This document shows positions 20,358-27,954 of a stretch of 30,120 nucleotides of DNA, piece by piece (the first letter of the stretch is position 1; every line of letters starts with the position of its first letter). Under the pieces are notes generated by a model. That model made no database searches, had not been told where the DNA came from, and saw only the letters and a list, made by a program, of their open reading frames with translations. The position numbers and the translations under genes are program-made. Source of the DNA: a virus. The stretch covers positions 1-30,120 of IMG/VR virus record IMGVR_UViG_3300025286_000088. The stretch is one strand, 5' to 3'.

Positions 20358-21605
20358 TTACTCCTTATATGCTTGGAATTTATAACCGAGTACGAGCTTG
20401 GCACGTTGTAGGCGCAAGGCGCGTCGGGCCGTGTCCGAGGCGGCCTCTGGGGCCGTGTCGGAGGCGGCTACGTCCGGTGCGTCCTCGGTGTCTGCTTCGC
20501 CAGTTGCTGGCTCAAATAGGATGCCGTCGTGATCGGTGCAGAACGACCTGGCCTCGGCCTCGCTCCAGTCATCCAACGGCAGGCGGTATGATGCGATTTC
20601 CCAATCGCCGGTTTCCGTATCTCGCCCGAAGAGTATCTCTACGGGCCGGTCGTCAATGGTCTCGGTGCTGGAGCGGAACGTATCGAACTGACCTGGCTCC
20701 CGTATCCTGCAAGCGTGGAAATTCGGGTACGGCTTCGACCCATCGGGAAGATCGGCAGACCGTAGTTCGGAGGGCTTCCGGCCAGACTCGCGGAGATGCC
20801 GCGCCAGGTGGTTGTAGACCCCGCGTCGGTCGGTCTCCGGTATCGCCGTCCGGCGGGCGTTGAGGTTCGCCAGGGCGGTCGTGATGGCCCTGACGTTAGC
20901 CGCACCGCCTCGACCGTTCCGACCAATATGGTGATGGAGGTATTTATAGCTCGACTTGAGTTCGGGATCACCCTCGGTATCCACCCATGCGTGGGCCGCT
21001 CGGAGGATCGCCGCGCCACCCTTGATCCGACCCCGCATCAGATCGCCGTCCCAGGCGTCCTCAACCCATGCCGTTAGGTGAGATGCTATCGCGCCCTTCA
21101 CATCGTCCGTTACTGGCGAAGCCTTGGCCGCGACCGTAGATGTAGACGGTGACGATCCTCGGATGACCGACGAGACCTCGACCCAGTCAAGATTCGCAAT
21201 CCGACGGAGTACGGTCGAGACGTCGCTGCCCTCCTGACTCACATCGCTCTCCTTCGGGATGTTGAAGCCGATGCTCCACTCGCGGACGTAGTCGCCTGCG
21301 ACATTGCTGTAAGCGTCACGGCCCGCTTCGGTGTCCATATTGAATTGCATCCTGGTGAACAGCCGATACTCGTCTCCGGTGATGTATTTGGGCTGGGCGA
21401 ATATTACCTTGCCGACCAGCTTCCCCTGGTCGTGGCCGGACAGCACGGGAATCGGGAGGTTCTCGCGGATGGACTTATCGAACGCGGTCGGCTCTACTAT
21501 GTCCCCGTCCGCATCCATGACGCCCATCGTGTTCGTATACGCCTCGACTATACCTTCGGCCTCGTCGATGGCCTTCGCGCTAGCGATCATGGTCTTGTGG
21601 ATCAT
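20358..21605 (-). CDS. Prohead protease (S78 / HK97 gp4 type) with two extra C-terminal domains
   Basis: Protein of 415 residues. The protease domain covers about 1-150: DGDIVEPTAFDKSI, the His58 motif VLSGHDQGKLVGKV and the Ser111 motif EWSIGFNI, the His/Ser pair of S78 peptidases. Residues ~170-275 form a second domain with KYLHHHIG and an ALANLNARRTAIPETDRRGVYNHL stretch of a type fused to other prohead proteases. Residues ~290-370 form a third (NFHACRIREPGQF, RLPLDDWSEAEARSF). An acidic Ala/Asp linker and basic tail follow. The ATG at 21605 overlaps the portal stop as ATGA and has GGAGG upstream. The family norm is about 200 residues. Confidence 0.88.
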   Translation of the reverse strand: MIHKTMIASAKAIDEAEGIVEAYTNTMGVMDADGDIVEPTAFDKSIRENLPIPVLSGHDQGKLVGKVIFAQPKYITGDEYRLFTRMQFNMDTEAGRDAYSNVAGDYVREWSIGFNIPKESDVSQEGSDVSTVLRRIANLDWVEVSSVIRGSSPSTSTVAAKASPVTDDVKGAIASHLTAWVEDAWDGDLMRGRIKGGAAILRAAHAWVDTEGDPELKSSYKYLHHHIGRNGRGGAANVRAITTALANLNARRTAIPETDRRGVYNHLARHLRESGRKPSELRSADLPDGSKPYPNFHACRIREPGQFDTFRSSTETIDDRPVEILFGRDTETGDWEIASYRLPLDDWSEAEARSFCTDHDGILFEPATGEADTEDAPDVAASDTAPEAASDTARRALRLQRAKLVLGYKFQAYKE

Positions 21606-23701
21606 ATTGCCTGTTCCTCCGGTTTGAATCCCCTGGGCATCGGCATCCAGTTGAGCGTCCCGTTCGGGTGGTCGTCTACAAGGGCGGCTGCTTCCGTTGA
21701 GTAAATCAGCCCGTTCCGTTCGGAGCAAGTCCGACCATCGCCAGGGTCAATATAGGTGTCGTCAGAATCGCCGCCATCGTCAGCCTGGACGTACAAAAAA
21801 CCCTGCTCCTTGTAGAACCCGACCGTGGTCTGGTTCTGCGTCCTCATTACCTCGGTGCGGGCGATCAGCCGGGAGCGGTTCTCGGTCTCGGTCAGGAGAG
21901 AGCGGATGCCTGGGAAATTGTCGTCCGGCACTCCCCGCGCCAACTGCGTGACCGTGTAGCCGCGCTCCACGCCGATCTGTACGGCCTTGCTGACAGCTTT
22001 GTTAGTTGTCCGGTGGATCATCGCGGCCCGTGTCGGAGCTTGCACCAGTGCCTCCTGCACCACGGGCAGCTTCTCGTCCCAGTCCAGCGTCCCTGCGATG
22101 CCGAGGTCGTTGATGATCTTGAACGTGCGCTTGCTGACCTTCTGGGCCGCTGCCTGAAGGATGCGCGACAGGTTGCCCGTCTCGATGGGCGGCAGCATAT
22201 CCTCAACGCCGAATGGATAGTCCTTGACCACCTCGGTCTGACGCTCCATGTGACGCCCCAGGATGCCGTCTACGCGATTCCTGATGCCTCGGAAGTGGGT
22301 TAGCACCTTGGCACTCAGCGCGTCCGTCTCCTCCTCGCGATCCTCGATCAATTGCCGCCGCATTATCCGACCACGCGGGGCAACACGAGGAGCTTTCAAC
22401 TCAGATAATGCCAGCGTCTGCTCGACCGGAGCCGCGTCCACGGCAACGGGTGCGGCAGCACCCTCCGCAATCTCAAACACCGACGACGGGACGCGACGCA
22501 CCGCGCCGTCCGATACCGCATTGAATCCCAACTCCTCCCGCGCCTCGTTGAGAGTGATGATCCCGCCTGCGAATAGGGCAGTCAGGCGAGTGGTCGTCGC
22601 TGCCTGGTCGTCGAGGACGCCCCGCATTGCAACCCAGTCGACCGCGAGGGTTTCGTTCCCGCTGTATTCGTCGAACAGGTTGCGGTTGAAGTACCTTAAA
22701 ATCCTCGCGACCATCGGCTCCAGGGTCTCGGAGTGGAAGGCCAGACGAGCCTCCCGGTAGTTGCTGAAGGTCGAACGCTGGAGTCCGACGTTGGCCCCGA
22801 CAAGGATAGGAGGAACGCCGAACACCGCGCAGATGCGGGACTCGGTCAGGTTGTGCAGACCGGTCAGCTCCATGTCTTTCGGAGAGTTGGACATGGGCTG
22901 GTACTCGGCGTCATCGTCAAGGATGGCGATACGGTGGAAGTTGTTGACCCCGCCAAACTGGCTACGCCACCGTGACCGAATCGTTGACGCTTCCTCCTGG
23001 GAGGTCAGCCGACGCTTTACCTTCAGCAGACCCGACGGAACGCCAGCGTTCTGGAAATAAATCTTGGCGAAGTCCGTCATGTTGAGGTCTAGGTTGACGG
23101 TTCGTGCTGCGACCTGGAGAGGAGAGAGGCCGTAGATGTCCTCGACAGGATTGGGCAGGGCCAGGTGGCACATATCTCGTGCCTCGACCCCATACTCGGT
23201 GCCGCCCACGGTGTAGACATAGCTCTCCGCGCCATAATCCCCAGGGACGATGGTCACGCGGTCGGGCCGCAGTAGGTAGAGGGCCGAGACCTGGTCGTTC
23301 CGCGACCGCTCCTTGATGGCGTAGGCGTTGCCCGCGACCATGAGGAACGTGACCAGCCGCTCGATGAACGAGTACCAGTCGTTGTACGGGTTGGGCTTGG
23401 AGGTCAGGTCGTAGAGGAGACCCCGGTCTATCTCGACAGTACCGCCGTCGGTGGACGGTGCCTGGACATAGTACCGCGGAGATGCTGCCGAGGTTGCTAG
23501 CTCGCGGATACAGGCGTGAACGATCTCGTTTTTGCCGTATCCCTGAGATGCAAAACTCGCGTAGTTGACATCAGGATACGAGGCCACGCCCGCGTCCATG
23601 TTGAGCGGGACGGTGGTGGACAATTCCGCTTGCTTGCGGAACAGCGTGTCCCAGAACGCCAAAGCGACCTCCTCCGGCGTTCGGGCTTGCGCCTCGGACA
23701 C
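21602..23701 (-). CDS. Portal protein fused to a MuF-like head morphogenesis domain
   Basis: Protein of 699 residues. Residues ~30-410 are a typical HK97-family portal (NEIVHACIRELATSAASPRY, GNAYAIKERSR, YGLSPLQVAARTVNLD, FGVPPILVGANVG). A Pro/Ala linker follows, then a helical part and the MuF signature RLIARTEVMRTQNQTTVGFY (from 611), Cys659 in DGRTCSERNG and HPNGTLNW (678 on). In most phages these are two adjacent genes. The start is probably GTG at 23701, about 25 bases after the predicted transcription start; there is no strong ribosome site. A TTG at residue 14 or 15 with GGAGGAGG upstream is an alternative. Confidence 0.9.
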   Translation of the reverse strand: MSEAQARTPEEVALAFWDTLFRKQAELSTTVPLNMDAGVASYPDVNYASFASQGYGKNEIVHACIRELATSAASPRYYVQAPSTDGGTVEIDRGLLYDLTSKPNPYNDWYSFIERLVTFLMVAGNAYAIKERSRNDQVSALYLLRPDRVTIVPGDYGAESYVYTVGGTEYGVEARDMCHLALPNPVEDIYGLSPLQVAARTVNLDLNMTDFAKIYFQNAGVPSGLLKVKRRLTSQEEASTIRSRWRSQFGGVNNFHRIAILDDDAEYQPMSNSPKDMELTGLHNLTESRICAVFGVPPILVGANVGLQRSTFSNYREARLAFHSETLEPMVARILRYFNRNLFDEYSGNETLAVDWVAMRGVLDDQAATTTRLTALFAGGIITLNEAREELGFNAVSDGAVRRVPSSVFEIAEGAAAPVAVDAAPVEQTLALSELKAPRVAPRGRIMRRQLIEDREEETDALSAKVLTHFRGIRNRVDGILGRHMERQTEVVKDYPFGVEDMLPPIETGNLSRILQAAAQKVSKRTFKIINDLGIAGTLDWDEKLPVVQEALVQAPTRAAMIHRTTNKAVSKAVQIGVERGYTVTQLARGVPDDNFPGIRSLLTETENRSRLIARTEVMRTQNQTTVGFYKEQGFLYVQADDGGDSDDTYIDPGDGRTCSERNGLIYSTEAAALVDDHPNGTLNWMPMPRGFKPEEQAI

Positions 23702-23727
23702 ATCGCCGGATCAGGCCACTATCAAGG

Positions 23728-23757
23728 ATAATACCACGCCTGGTTAAACCGCGTCAA
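23728..23757 (-). promoter_or_regulatory. Sigma70-type promoter of the structural operon
   Basis: On the minus strand TTGACG (23752-23757, 5 of 6 to consensus) and TATTAT (23728-23733, 5 of 6) are separated by 18 bases. The -35 box begins right after the stop of the upstream small gene, and the portal start lies about 27 bases downstream of the -10. It is the best-matched promoter in the window. Confidence 0.65.
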
Positions 23758-23991
23758 TTAGCCGAGGACTTCCCCGCCCACTATGGTGACTGCCTCGTCT
23801 GGGCAGAACAGCATCATCTCGTATCGGTTTCTGATACTCCACCACCCCTGCGGTGTATGGTAGGTGAAATGAGTCCCGCCCATGAGGTCAATCATGCCGG
23901 TCGGCAGTGCCTCCTCCTCAATCCCGCACCGAACACAGGTGAATGTTTTGGGGTTGCTCAATTTAATCGACACGTCCTTCCACTGTCCCAT
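23758..23991 (-). CDS. Small Cys protein between TerL and portal
   Basis: Protein of 77 residues with Cys19-x2-Cys22 near the N-terminus and Cys68 near the C-terminus; aromatic centre (THFTYHTPQGWWSIRNRY). It may be a small zinc-binding protein. The ATG at 23991 has GGGGAG upstream and lies 12 bases after the Com-like gene, suggesting a two-gene unit. The promoter for the head genes follows its stop. No family recognised. Confidence 0.7.
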   Translation of the reverse strand: MGQWKDVSIKLSNPKTFTCVRCGIEEEALPTGMIDLMGGTHFTYHTPQGWWSIRNRYEMMLFCPDEAVTIVGGEVLG

Positions 23992-24003
23992 TGCCTACTC
24001 CCC

Positions 24004-24117
24004 TCAATCAGCCTCGTTGCGGGACTTGCACCGGGAACAGACGATTACCGTACCGGGTGCGGCCTTCTCGGCCAGGAGCTTGCCGCACCCCTGGCACCGG
24101 AGTTCCTTGTGGATCAC
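24004..24117 (-). CDS. Com-like zinc finger protein
   Basis: Protein of 37 residues with Cys8-x2-Cys11 and Cys27-x2-Cys30 around a short hairpin (ELRCQGCGKLL, VIVCSRCKSRNEA). This is the pattern of Mu Com-family zinc fingers, which in Mu bind the mom mRNA to allow its translation. Com-like proteins are widespread in phages without mom, so the target here is unknown. The start is GTG at 24117, with AGGGG seven bases upstream. The upstream gap holds the 22-base repeat. Confidence 0.75.
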   Translation of the reverse strand: MIHKELRCQGCGKLLAEKAAPGTVIVCSRCKSRNEAD

Positions 24118-24139
24118 TAAATCGCCCCTGGCACTGATG

Positions 24140-24161
24140 TGTTAACAGATTGACCGTAGAC
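24140..24161. repeat. 22-base repeat copy (TGTTAACA family) before the Com-like gene
   Basis: This 22-base stretch matches 5924-5945 with one mismatch. It lies in the gap between the TerL stop (24188) and the Com-like start (24117). The dyad of the other copy is only half kept here. A shared operator or control site is the simplest reading. Confidence 0.6.
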
Positions 24162-24187
24162 AACCCGTACCGCCGGTAGGTATATAA

Positions 24188-25393
24188 CTACCACACCCCG
24201 ACCCCCGGCGCACTTGTCCGGCCATATACCGCAAGGGCCAGCGCCATGACGCAGTCGTCGTGCATCCCGTCTGGCGCAGAGTACCGGACGCCCGTCCTGG
24301 TGTACTCGTAGGCGAAGGCGTCCAACTCGGAGACGATCACGCCCTGCGGATACCTCACTTCGCCGGTCTGGATCGCCATCGCTAGACCCTCCATTAGCCT
24401 CTGCTTAGATGACGAGGAGAAGTTGTACCCCTCGACGTTGGGTAACTCCCGCTGGAGTCGTTCAACGATCGGGTCGCCGACCCCGGTAGAGTCCACGATC
24501 GCGGGCGTCAGGCCGATCTCCTGGGCCAGCCGTCGGACAGTCTCCTCCCAGGGCCACTGATAACGGTCGAACCGGCAGACGGCCCCGGTCTCGTCGAGGC
24601 CCACCACGACCGTCCAGTCAACGGACTTCGCCAGGTCTACCCCGTAGACCGCCGGAGGAGCGCCGGAGACGTCCCCGATGCAGGCTCGGATCGCTTCCTG
24701 CCCGAACGGGTTCCCGCCGTCGTCTGACGGCTCGGCGAAGTACAACTCGCGGAATACGCTTTCAGGTAGCTGCCGCTGGGCCTGGTCGATCTCCTCCGAC
24801 GCTATGATCCCCGCGTCGATGGCGTCCGTGGCCGTGAGCTTCGCATAGGCCCAGCCCGGCTCCCCTCCCTCGGCCCGACGCGCCAGGGCATACGCCCAGT
24901 TCCGACGGCCCTTGACGTTGCCGATGATCCGCACCGGGCCACGGGTCGCGGTCAGGGTCGAGCGGATCGCGTGCCACGCCTCCTCCCGCATCCGCGTCGC
25001 CTCGTCCAGCACGGCGGCGTATACGTCCTCGCCGTATAGGTTGTCAGGCTTCTCGGCAGACTTGAACGAGATGATCGCACCGTTGACCAGCGTGATCGTA
25101 AGCTCGGATTCGTTGGGCGTGTACAGGGTCTCCGGCAGGCCGCGCTTGAGCCGCCGGTAGGCGATCTTCGCCTGCGGATAGACCGGGCTGATCCACCAGA
25201 ACGCTTGACCCCGCAGACCGCCCATAGCCCGCTCCAGTATCCAGGCGATACAGGCGACCGTCTTGCCGCACTTCGTCGACCCCTCGATGATCCCGTAACG
25301 GTCAGGGCTGAATATCGCCGCCTGCTGCTTCGGGTAGAGGCTCGGTCTCCGATAGGTCACCGTTGGGGCCGTCGCCGTTGAGGTAGTTCCCAC
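24188..25393 (-). CDS. terL: Terminase large subunit
   Basis: Protein of 401 residues. The ATPase part has Walker A GSTKCGKT (38-45) and Walker B VYAAVLDEA (124-132). The nuclease part has three acidic clusters: GVDLAKSVDW (Asp253), AIVDSTG (Asp301) and MHDDCVMALALAV (Asp379/380). This is the usual TerL build, slightly shorter than the 450-550 common in siphoviruses but with all motifs present. The start is GTG at 25393 with GAGG upstream, and it overlaps the TerS gene by 92 bases, an unusually long overlap that couples the two subunits. Confidence 0.93.
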   Translation of the reverse strand: MGTTSTATAPTVTYRRPSLYPKQQAAIFSPDRYGIIEGSTKCGKTVACIAWILERAMGGLRGQAFWWISPVYPQAKIAYRRLKRGLPETLYTPNESELTITLVNGAIISFKSAEKPDNLYGEDVYAAVLDEATRMREEAWHAIRSTLTATRGPVRIIGNVKGRRNWAYALARRAEGGEPGWAYAKLTATDAIDAGIIASEEIDQAQRQLPESVFRELYFAEPSDDGGNPFGQEAIRACIGDVSGAPPAVYGVDLAKSVDWTVVVGLDETGAVCRFDRYQWPWEETVRRLAQEIGLTPAIVDSTGVGDPIVERLQRELPNVEGYNFSSSSKQRLMEGLAMAIQTGEVRYPQGVIVSELDAFAYEYTRTGVRYSAPDGMHDDCVMALALAVYGRTSAPGVGVW

Positions 25394-25823
25394 TTGCCGC
25401 CTCGATGCTGAAGGTTACTTCGCCCTGGGTCAGGTGGATCGCCCGCTGGTCGATTGTGATGAGCGGCTCCTTCGGTATCACGCCGTTGATCTCGCTGATC
25501 CGGTGCATGATCGACATCACCATCTTCGTCCCGGCCTCGTCGCCGGCCAGAGCCCGAGGCCACCACCGGGAGAGGAGGGTCGTGTACCGCTCCATTTGCA
25601 GGCCGCGTATCTGGTCGGCCATGCCGCTGTACTTCTCGGCAAGGTCGTTGAGGACGCGCTTGATCGACCGGTGAACCTGGGACTTGTCGACGCCCAGGGT
25701 CTCGCCGATCTGCTTCTCGGTCGCGCCGCCCTTGTATAGCTCCAGCATCTGATACCGGCGAAGCTCCCATTCGGCCCGCTTCTGCGGCGTCGGGTAGAGT
25801 CCCGGCTGCTTACGTTTGGGCAT
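25302..25823 (-). CDS. terS: Terminase small subunit, HTH DNA-binding
   Basis: Protein of 173 residues. A basic N-terminus (PKRKQPGLYPTPQKRAEWE) precedes a helix-turn-helix (KQIGETLGVDKSQVHRSIKRVL, about 36-57), long helices for oligomerisation (SGMADQIRGLQMERYTTLLSRW) and an acidic C-terminal tail. This fits the TerS role of recognising phage DNA and recruiting TerL. The ATG at 25823 has GAGGG upstream and overlaps the previous gene by 14 bases; the end overlaps TerL by 92. TerS is assigned by adjacency and HTH, not by family signature. Confidence 0.8.
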   Translation of the reverse strand: MPKRKQPGLYPTPQKRAEWELRRYQMLELYKGGATEKQIGETLGVDKSQVHRSIKRVLNDLAEKYSGMADQIRGLQMERYTTLLSRWWPRALAGDEAGTKMVMSIMHRISEINGVIPKEPLITIDQRAIHLTQGEVTFSIEAASGNYLNGDGPNGDLSETEPLPEAAGGDIQP

Positions 25824-26097
25824 TGATAATCGCCCTCAACTCCCCGGCCACCGTCGCCTGCTCGGCTGTCCCGTCTACGATCACAATATATTTTCCCCAC
25901 GCTGACACAAGGCGATTGACCTTCGTAATGCGGCCTCGGAACCAGGAGTCTGCGAAACGACTCCCGCGCCGCCATGCTCGATACTGCGCCACTAACTCCG
26001 GCACCGCGAGATAAACCATCGTAAGCTTAAAGCCTTTGGGGATAAGCTCCGATGCCGGGACGCGCCTCAGCTCCTTGATGCGGTCTCTGATGTGCAT
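25810..26097 (-). CDS. Small basic protein before TerS, possible chimera
   Basis: Protein of 95 residues. The first ~20 residues (IRDRIKELRRVPASELIP) look like the N-terminus of phage ParB-like nuclease domain proteins, but the continuation (AVPELVAQYRAWRRGSRFAD, NRLVSAWGKYIVIVDG) does not show the expected GHxR-type motif. It may be a fused or decayed relative, or the likeness may be chance. The ATG at 26097 has GAGGAGG upstream and the gene overlaps TerS. Function unknown. Confidence 0.65.
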   Translation of the reverse strand: MHIRDRIKELRRVPASELIPKGFKLTMVYLAVPELVAQYRAWRRGSRFADSWFRGRITKVNRLVSAWGKYIVIVDGTAEQATVAGELRAIINAQT

Positions 26098-26118
26098 GGT
26101 CTACCTCCTCGACCCTCC

Positions 26119-26346
26119 TCAGAACGATAATGGATAAAGCTCCTCAAGATGCTGCCATAGCTGCGCCATTGGCCGGAGGTTCTGCGTGAGGGTAATGTGA
26201 TTCACGTAGTTGTTCCGTCCAGGTCGAGTCGGAGATAAATGTATCACGTCATCGAACTCCCACCCGATCAGCCTTGACCGGCCCAGGCTTCTGAAGTGCG
26301 CCAGGACGCGGAGGTCACATCGCCGTTCGTTTGTGCCGACCAACAT
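26119..26346 (-). pseudogene. PD-(D/E)XK-like nuclease, C-terminal fragment
   Basis: A 75-residue frame whose sequence (CDLRVLAHFRSLGRSRLIGWEFDDVI, then LTQNLRPMAQLWQHL) looks like the C-terminal half of the phage nuclease family whose N-terminal half lies at 27684-27926. In intact relatives this part follows the catalytic lysine strand by about 15-30 residues. An in-frame TGA directly precedes its ATG, and no good ribosome site is seen. It is separated from the N-terminal half by the methyltransferase gene. It is probably a remnant; translation as a separate subunit is possible but not supported. Confidence 0.65.
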
Positions 26347-26380
26347 TCAGCGCCACAAAAAGAATCTATTACTTGGATCA

Positions 26381-27703
26381 TTAGGGCATGTAGTCTCTAC
26401 GGCGAATATTTCTTCTGCGTTTCTTTGCAGCGATACTTCCACTGTAGGAGCCGAATGGTGGCTTACCCGGTATCTGCTGCTTACTTGTGAGCGGCGGGAT
26501 GAATCCATCTACTAGTCCACGTACATGCAGTGCTAGTGCAAGTGAGAACAGCGGAGGTACGGAATTCCCGATTTGTTTGAATTTATCATCGAATGGACCT
26601 TCGAATTTGAAATCTGGAGGAAATCCCTGGAGCAAGGATGCTTCTCTTACTGAGAGCCCCCTGTGTTGTTCTGGATGAACATAACGGCCGCAGGATGGCG
26701 TTCTGCATCTAGCAGTTAATGTTATCGATGGTCGGTCCCAATGCAATCGTCCATATACATCAAAGAAGCCATGTACCCTATCTAAGCACTCGGGACCAAC
26801 GCCTTTTGGTCTAGAACCGCCATCTAATGGGACTTGCTTGATGAGTTCTACGGTTGCCTTGCGATGTCTCGAGGTCACATGAAGCGGATCCGACGCTGAC
26901 TGTTCACCCGCCTGGAGCTGAGGCAAGTCTCCGATTGCATCTCTCACAGTGTTGAATGAACCCTCCTTCAACATACCGATGGGCAGGGAGGGGATAAAGT
27001 TTCTTGAAGCTATACAAATCAGCCGATGCCTGGATTGTGGGACCCCAAATGATGCCATATTGAAGATTTCGTAGCTGATATGATACCCATGGTCGGCCAA
27101 AACACTCCAAAACTCCTGGAAATGTCTCCAGTGTCTTTTTCCTAGGAGATCCGGAACATTTTCCATTATGATCAGCCTTGCGTTTAGTTCTACTGCTGTC
27201 TCAGCGAAACGTACTACCAGCGAACTCCTCTCATCTTGTCTCTTATCCTTTTTCTTATGGGAAGAAAAAGCCACACACGGAGGCCCGCCAATGACGATCG
27301 GAGCATCGACATCCGAGTCCTTGCGGATCATCTCAGCAACTTCAATAGGGGGAATAGATAGCAAATCCAACTGCTTAGGCTTTAAGCCGAAGTTCGCACG
27401 ATAAGTTGCGTTAGCATGAATATCTGTATCTATGGCCTCTATCAATTTGAACGTTCGAAGGGACTGCTCAATAAAATGAAATCCATACGAAAGTCCACCG
27501 CAACCAGAGAATAAATCAAGCACAGGGATTTGGCCGCAGGTACTGTCATTCGGTTCGTCAACACCATCAGTCCTAGTTAATATCCGCCGAAACTCTCTAC
27601 CGAATAGAGAACTGTCTTCTCGGAAACTCACATTTCTCCCTGTCACAATCTCAGTACTTAATTGCACTTGTGAATAATCCCCATCAATAGACGAGGAAGT
27701 CAT
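26381..27703 (-). CDS. DNA cytosine-5 methyltransferase (Dcm-type), solitary
   Basis: Protein of 440 residues with all main C5-methyltransferase motifs in order: I DLFSGCGGLS (63-72, AdoMet binding), IV GGPPC with catalytic Cys143, VI ENV (181-183), VIII QSRHR (223-227), IX RPSITLTAR (324-332) and X GNSVP (379-383). The region between VIII and IX is the target-recognition domain, so the sequence specificity cannot be read. No restriction enzyme gene is adjacent, so it probably protects phage DNA from host restriction. GC is about 45-48% on sampled lines against about 70% in TerL, pointing to recent gain. Its start overlaps the nuclease fragment by 20 bases, with AGGAG nine bases upstream. Confidence 0.92.
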   Translation of the reverse strand: MTSSSIDGDYSQVQLSTEIVTGRNVSFREDSSLFGREFRRILTRTDGVDEPNDSTCGQIPVLDLFSGCGGLSYGFHFIEQSLRTFKLIEAIDTDIHANATYRANFGLKPKQLDLLSIPPIEVAEMIRKDSDVDAPIVIGGPPCVAFSSHKKKDKRQDERSSLVVRFAETAVELNARLIIMENVPDLLGKRHWRHFQEFWSVLADHGYHISYEIFNMASFGVPQSRHRLICIASRNFIPSLPIGMLKEGSFNTVRDAIGDLPQLQAGEQSASDPLHVTSRHRKATVELIKQVPLDGGSRPKGVGPECLDRVHGFFDVYGRLHWDRPSITLTARCRTPSCGRYVHPEQHRGLSVREASLLQGFPPDFKFEGPFDDKFKQIGNSVPPLFSLALALHVRGLVDGFIPPLTSKQQIPGKPPFGSYSGSIAAKKRRRNIRRRDYMP

Positions 27704-27926
27704 GCCCGCCGTCTCCTGCCCGCCTGACCGTCATGTCTAACGCGAGGCCGGTCGAACGGTGGAAAGCGTGTTCGCCGGAGATGCCCAGGTACTCCCGATC
27801 CTGACGAATCGGATTGCTGGTGTTTTGGTTCCGGTGAATCTCCACCCGTCTGCGGGCGACCCCTTCCAGGTCGGAAATCGTCGGGCATGAGGGATCACAA
27901 ACATGTTCCAGATCGATGGACACCAT
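27684..27926 (-). pseudogene. PD-(D/E)XK-like nuclease, N-terminal fragment
   Basis: An 80-residue frame. EYLGISGEHAFHRSTGLALD with Glu52, then RRAGDGGHDFLV with Asp76, match the start of a phage PD-(D/E)XK nuclease family in which 'GDGGxDF' is soon followed by a D-[VI]-K strand. Here it stops four residues after the Asp. The N-terminal ~40 residues, with Cys10 and Cys14, are of unknown type. The ATG at 27926 has AGGAGG upstream, so the fragment is probably still translated, if only to lead ribosomes to the methyltransferase start inside it. Confidence 0.7.
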
Positions 27927-27954
27927 GATTACGCCTCCTATTTTATCGCCAGGA

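Noticed and set aside
26347-27703. Group I intron or intein around the methyltransferase
   Set aside because: The inserted block is almost wholly the methyltransferase coding region, with stops between the halves and apparent loss of nuclease codons. There are no homing-endonuclease motifs and no intein splice residues (Cys/Ser...His-Asn) at the edges.
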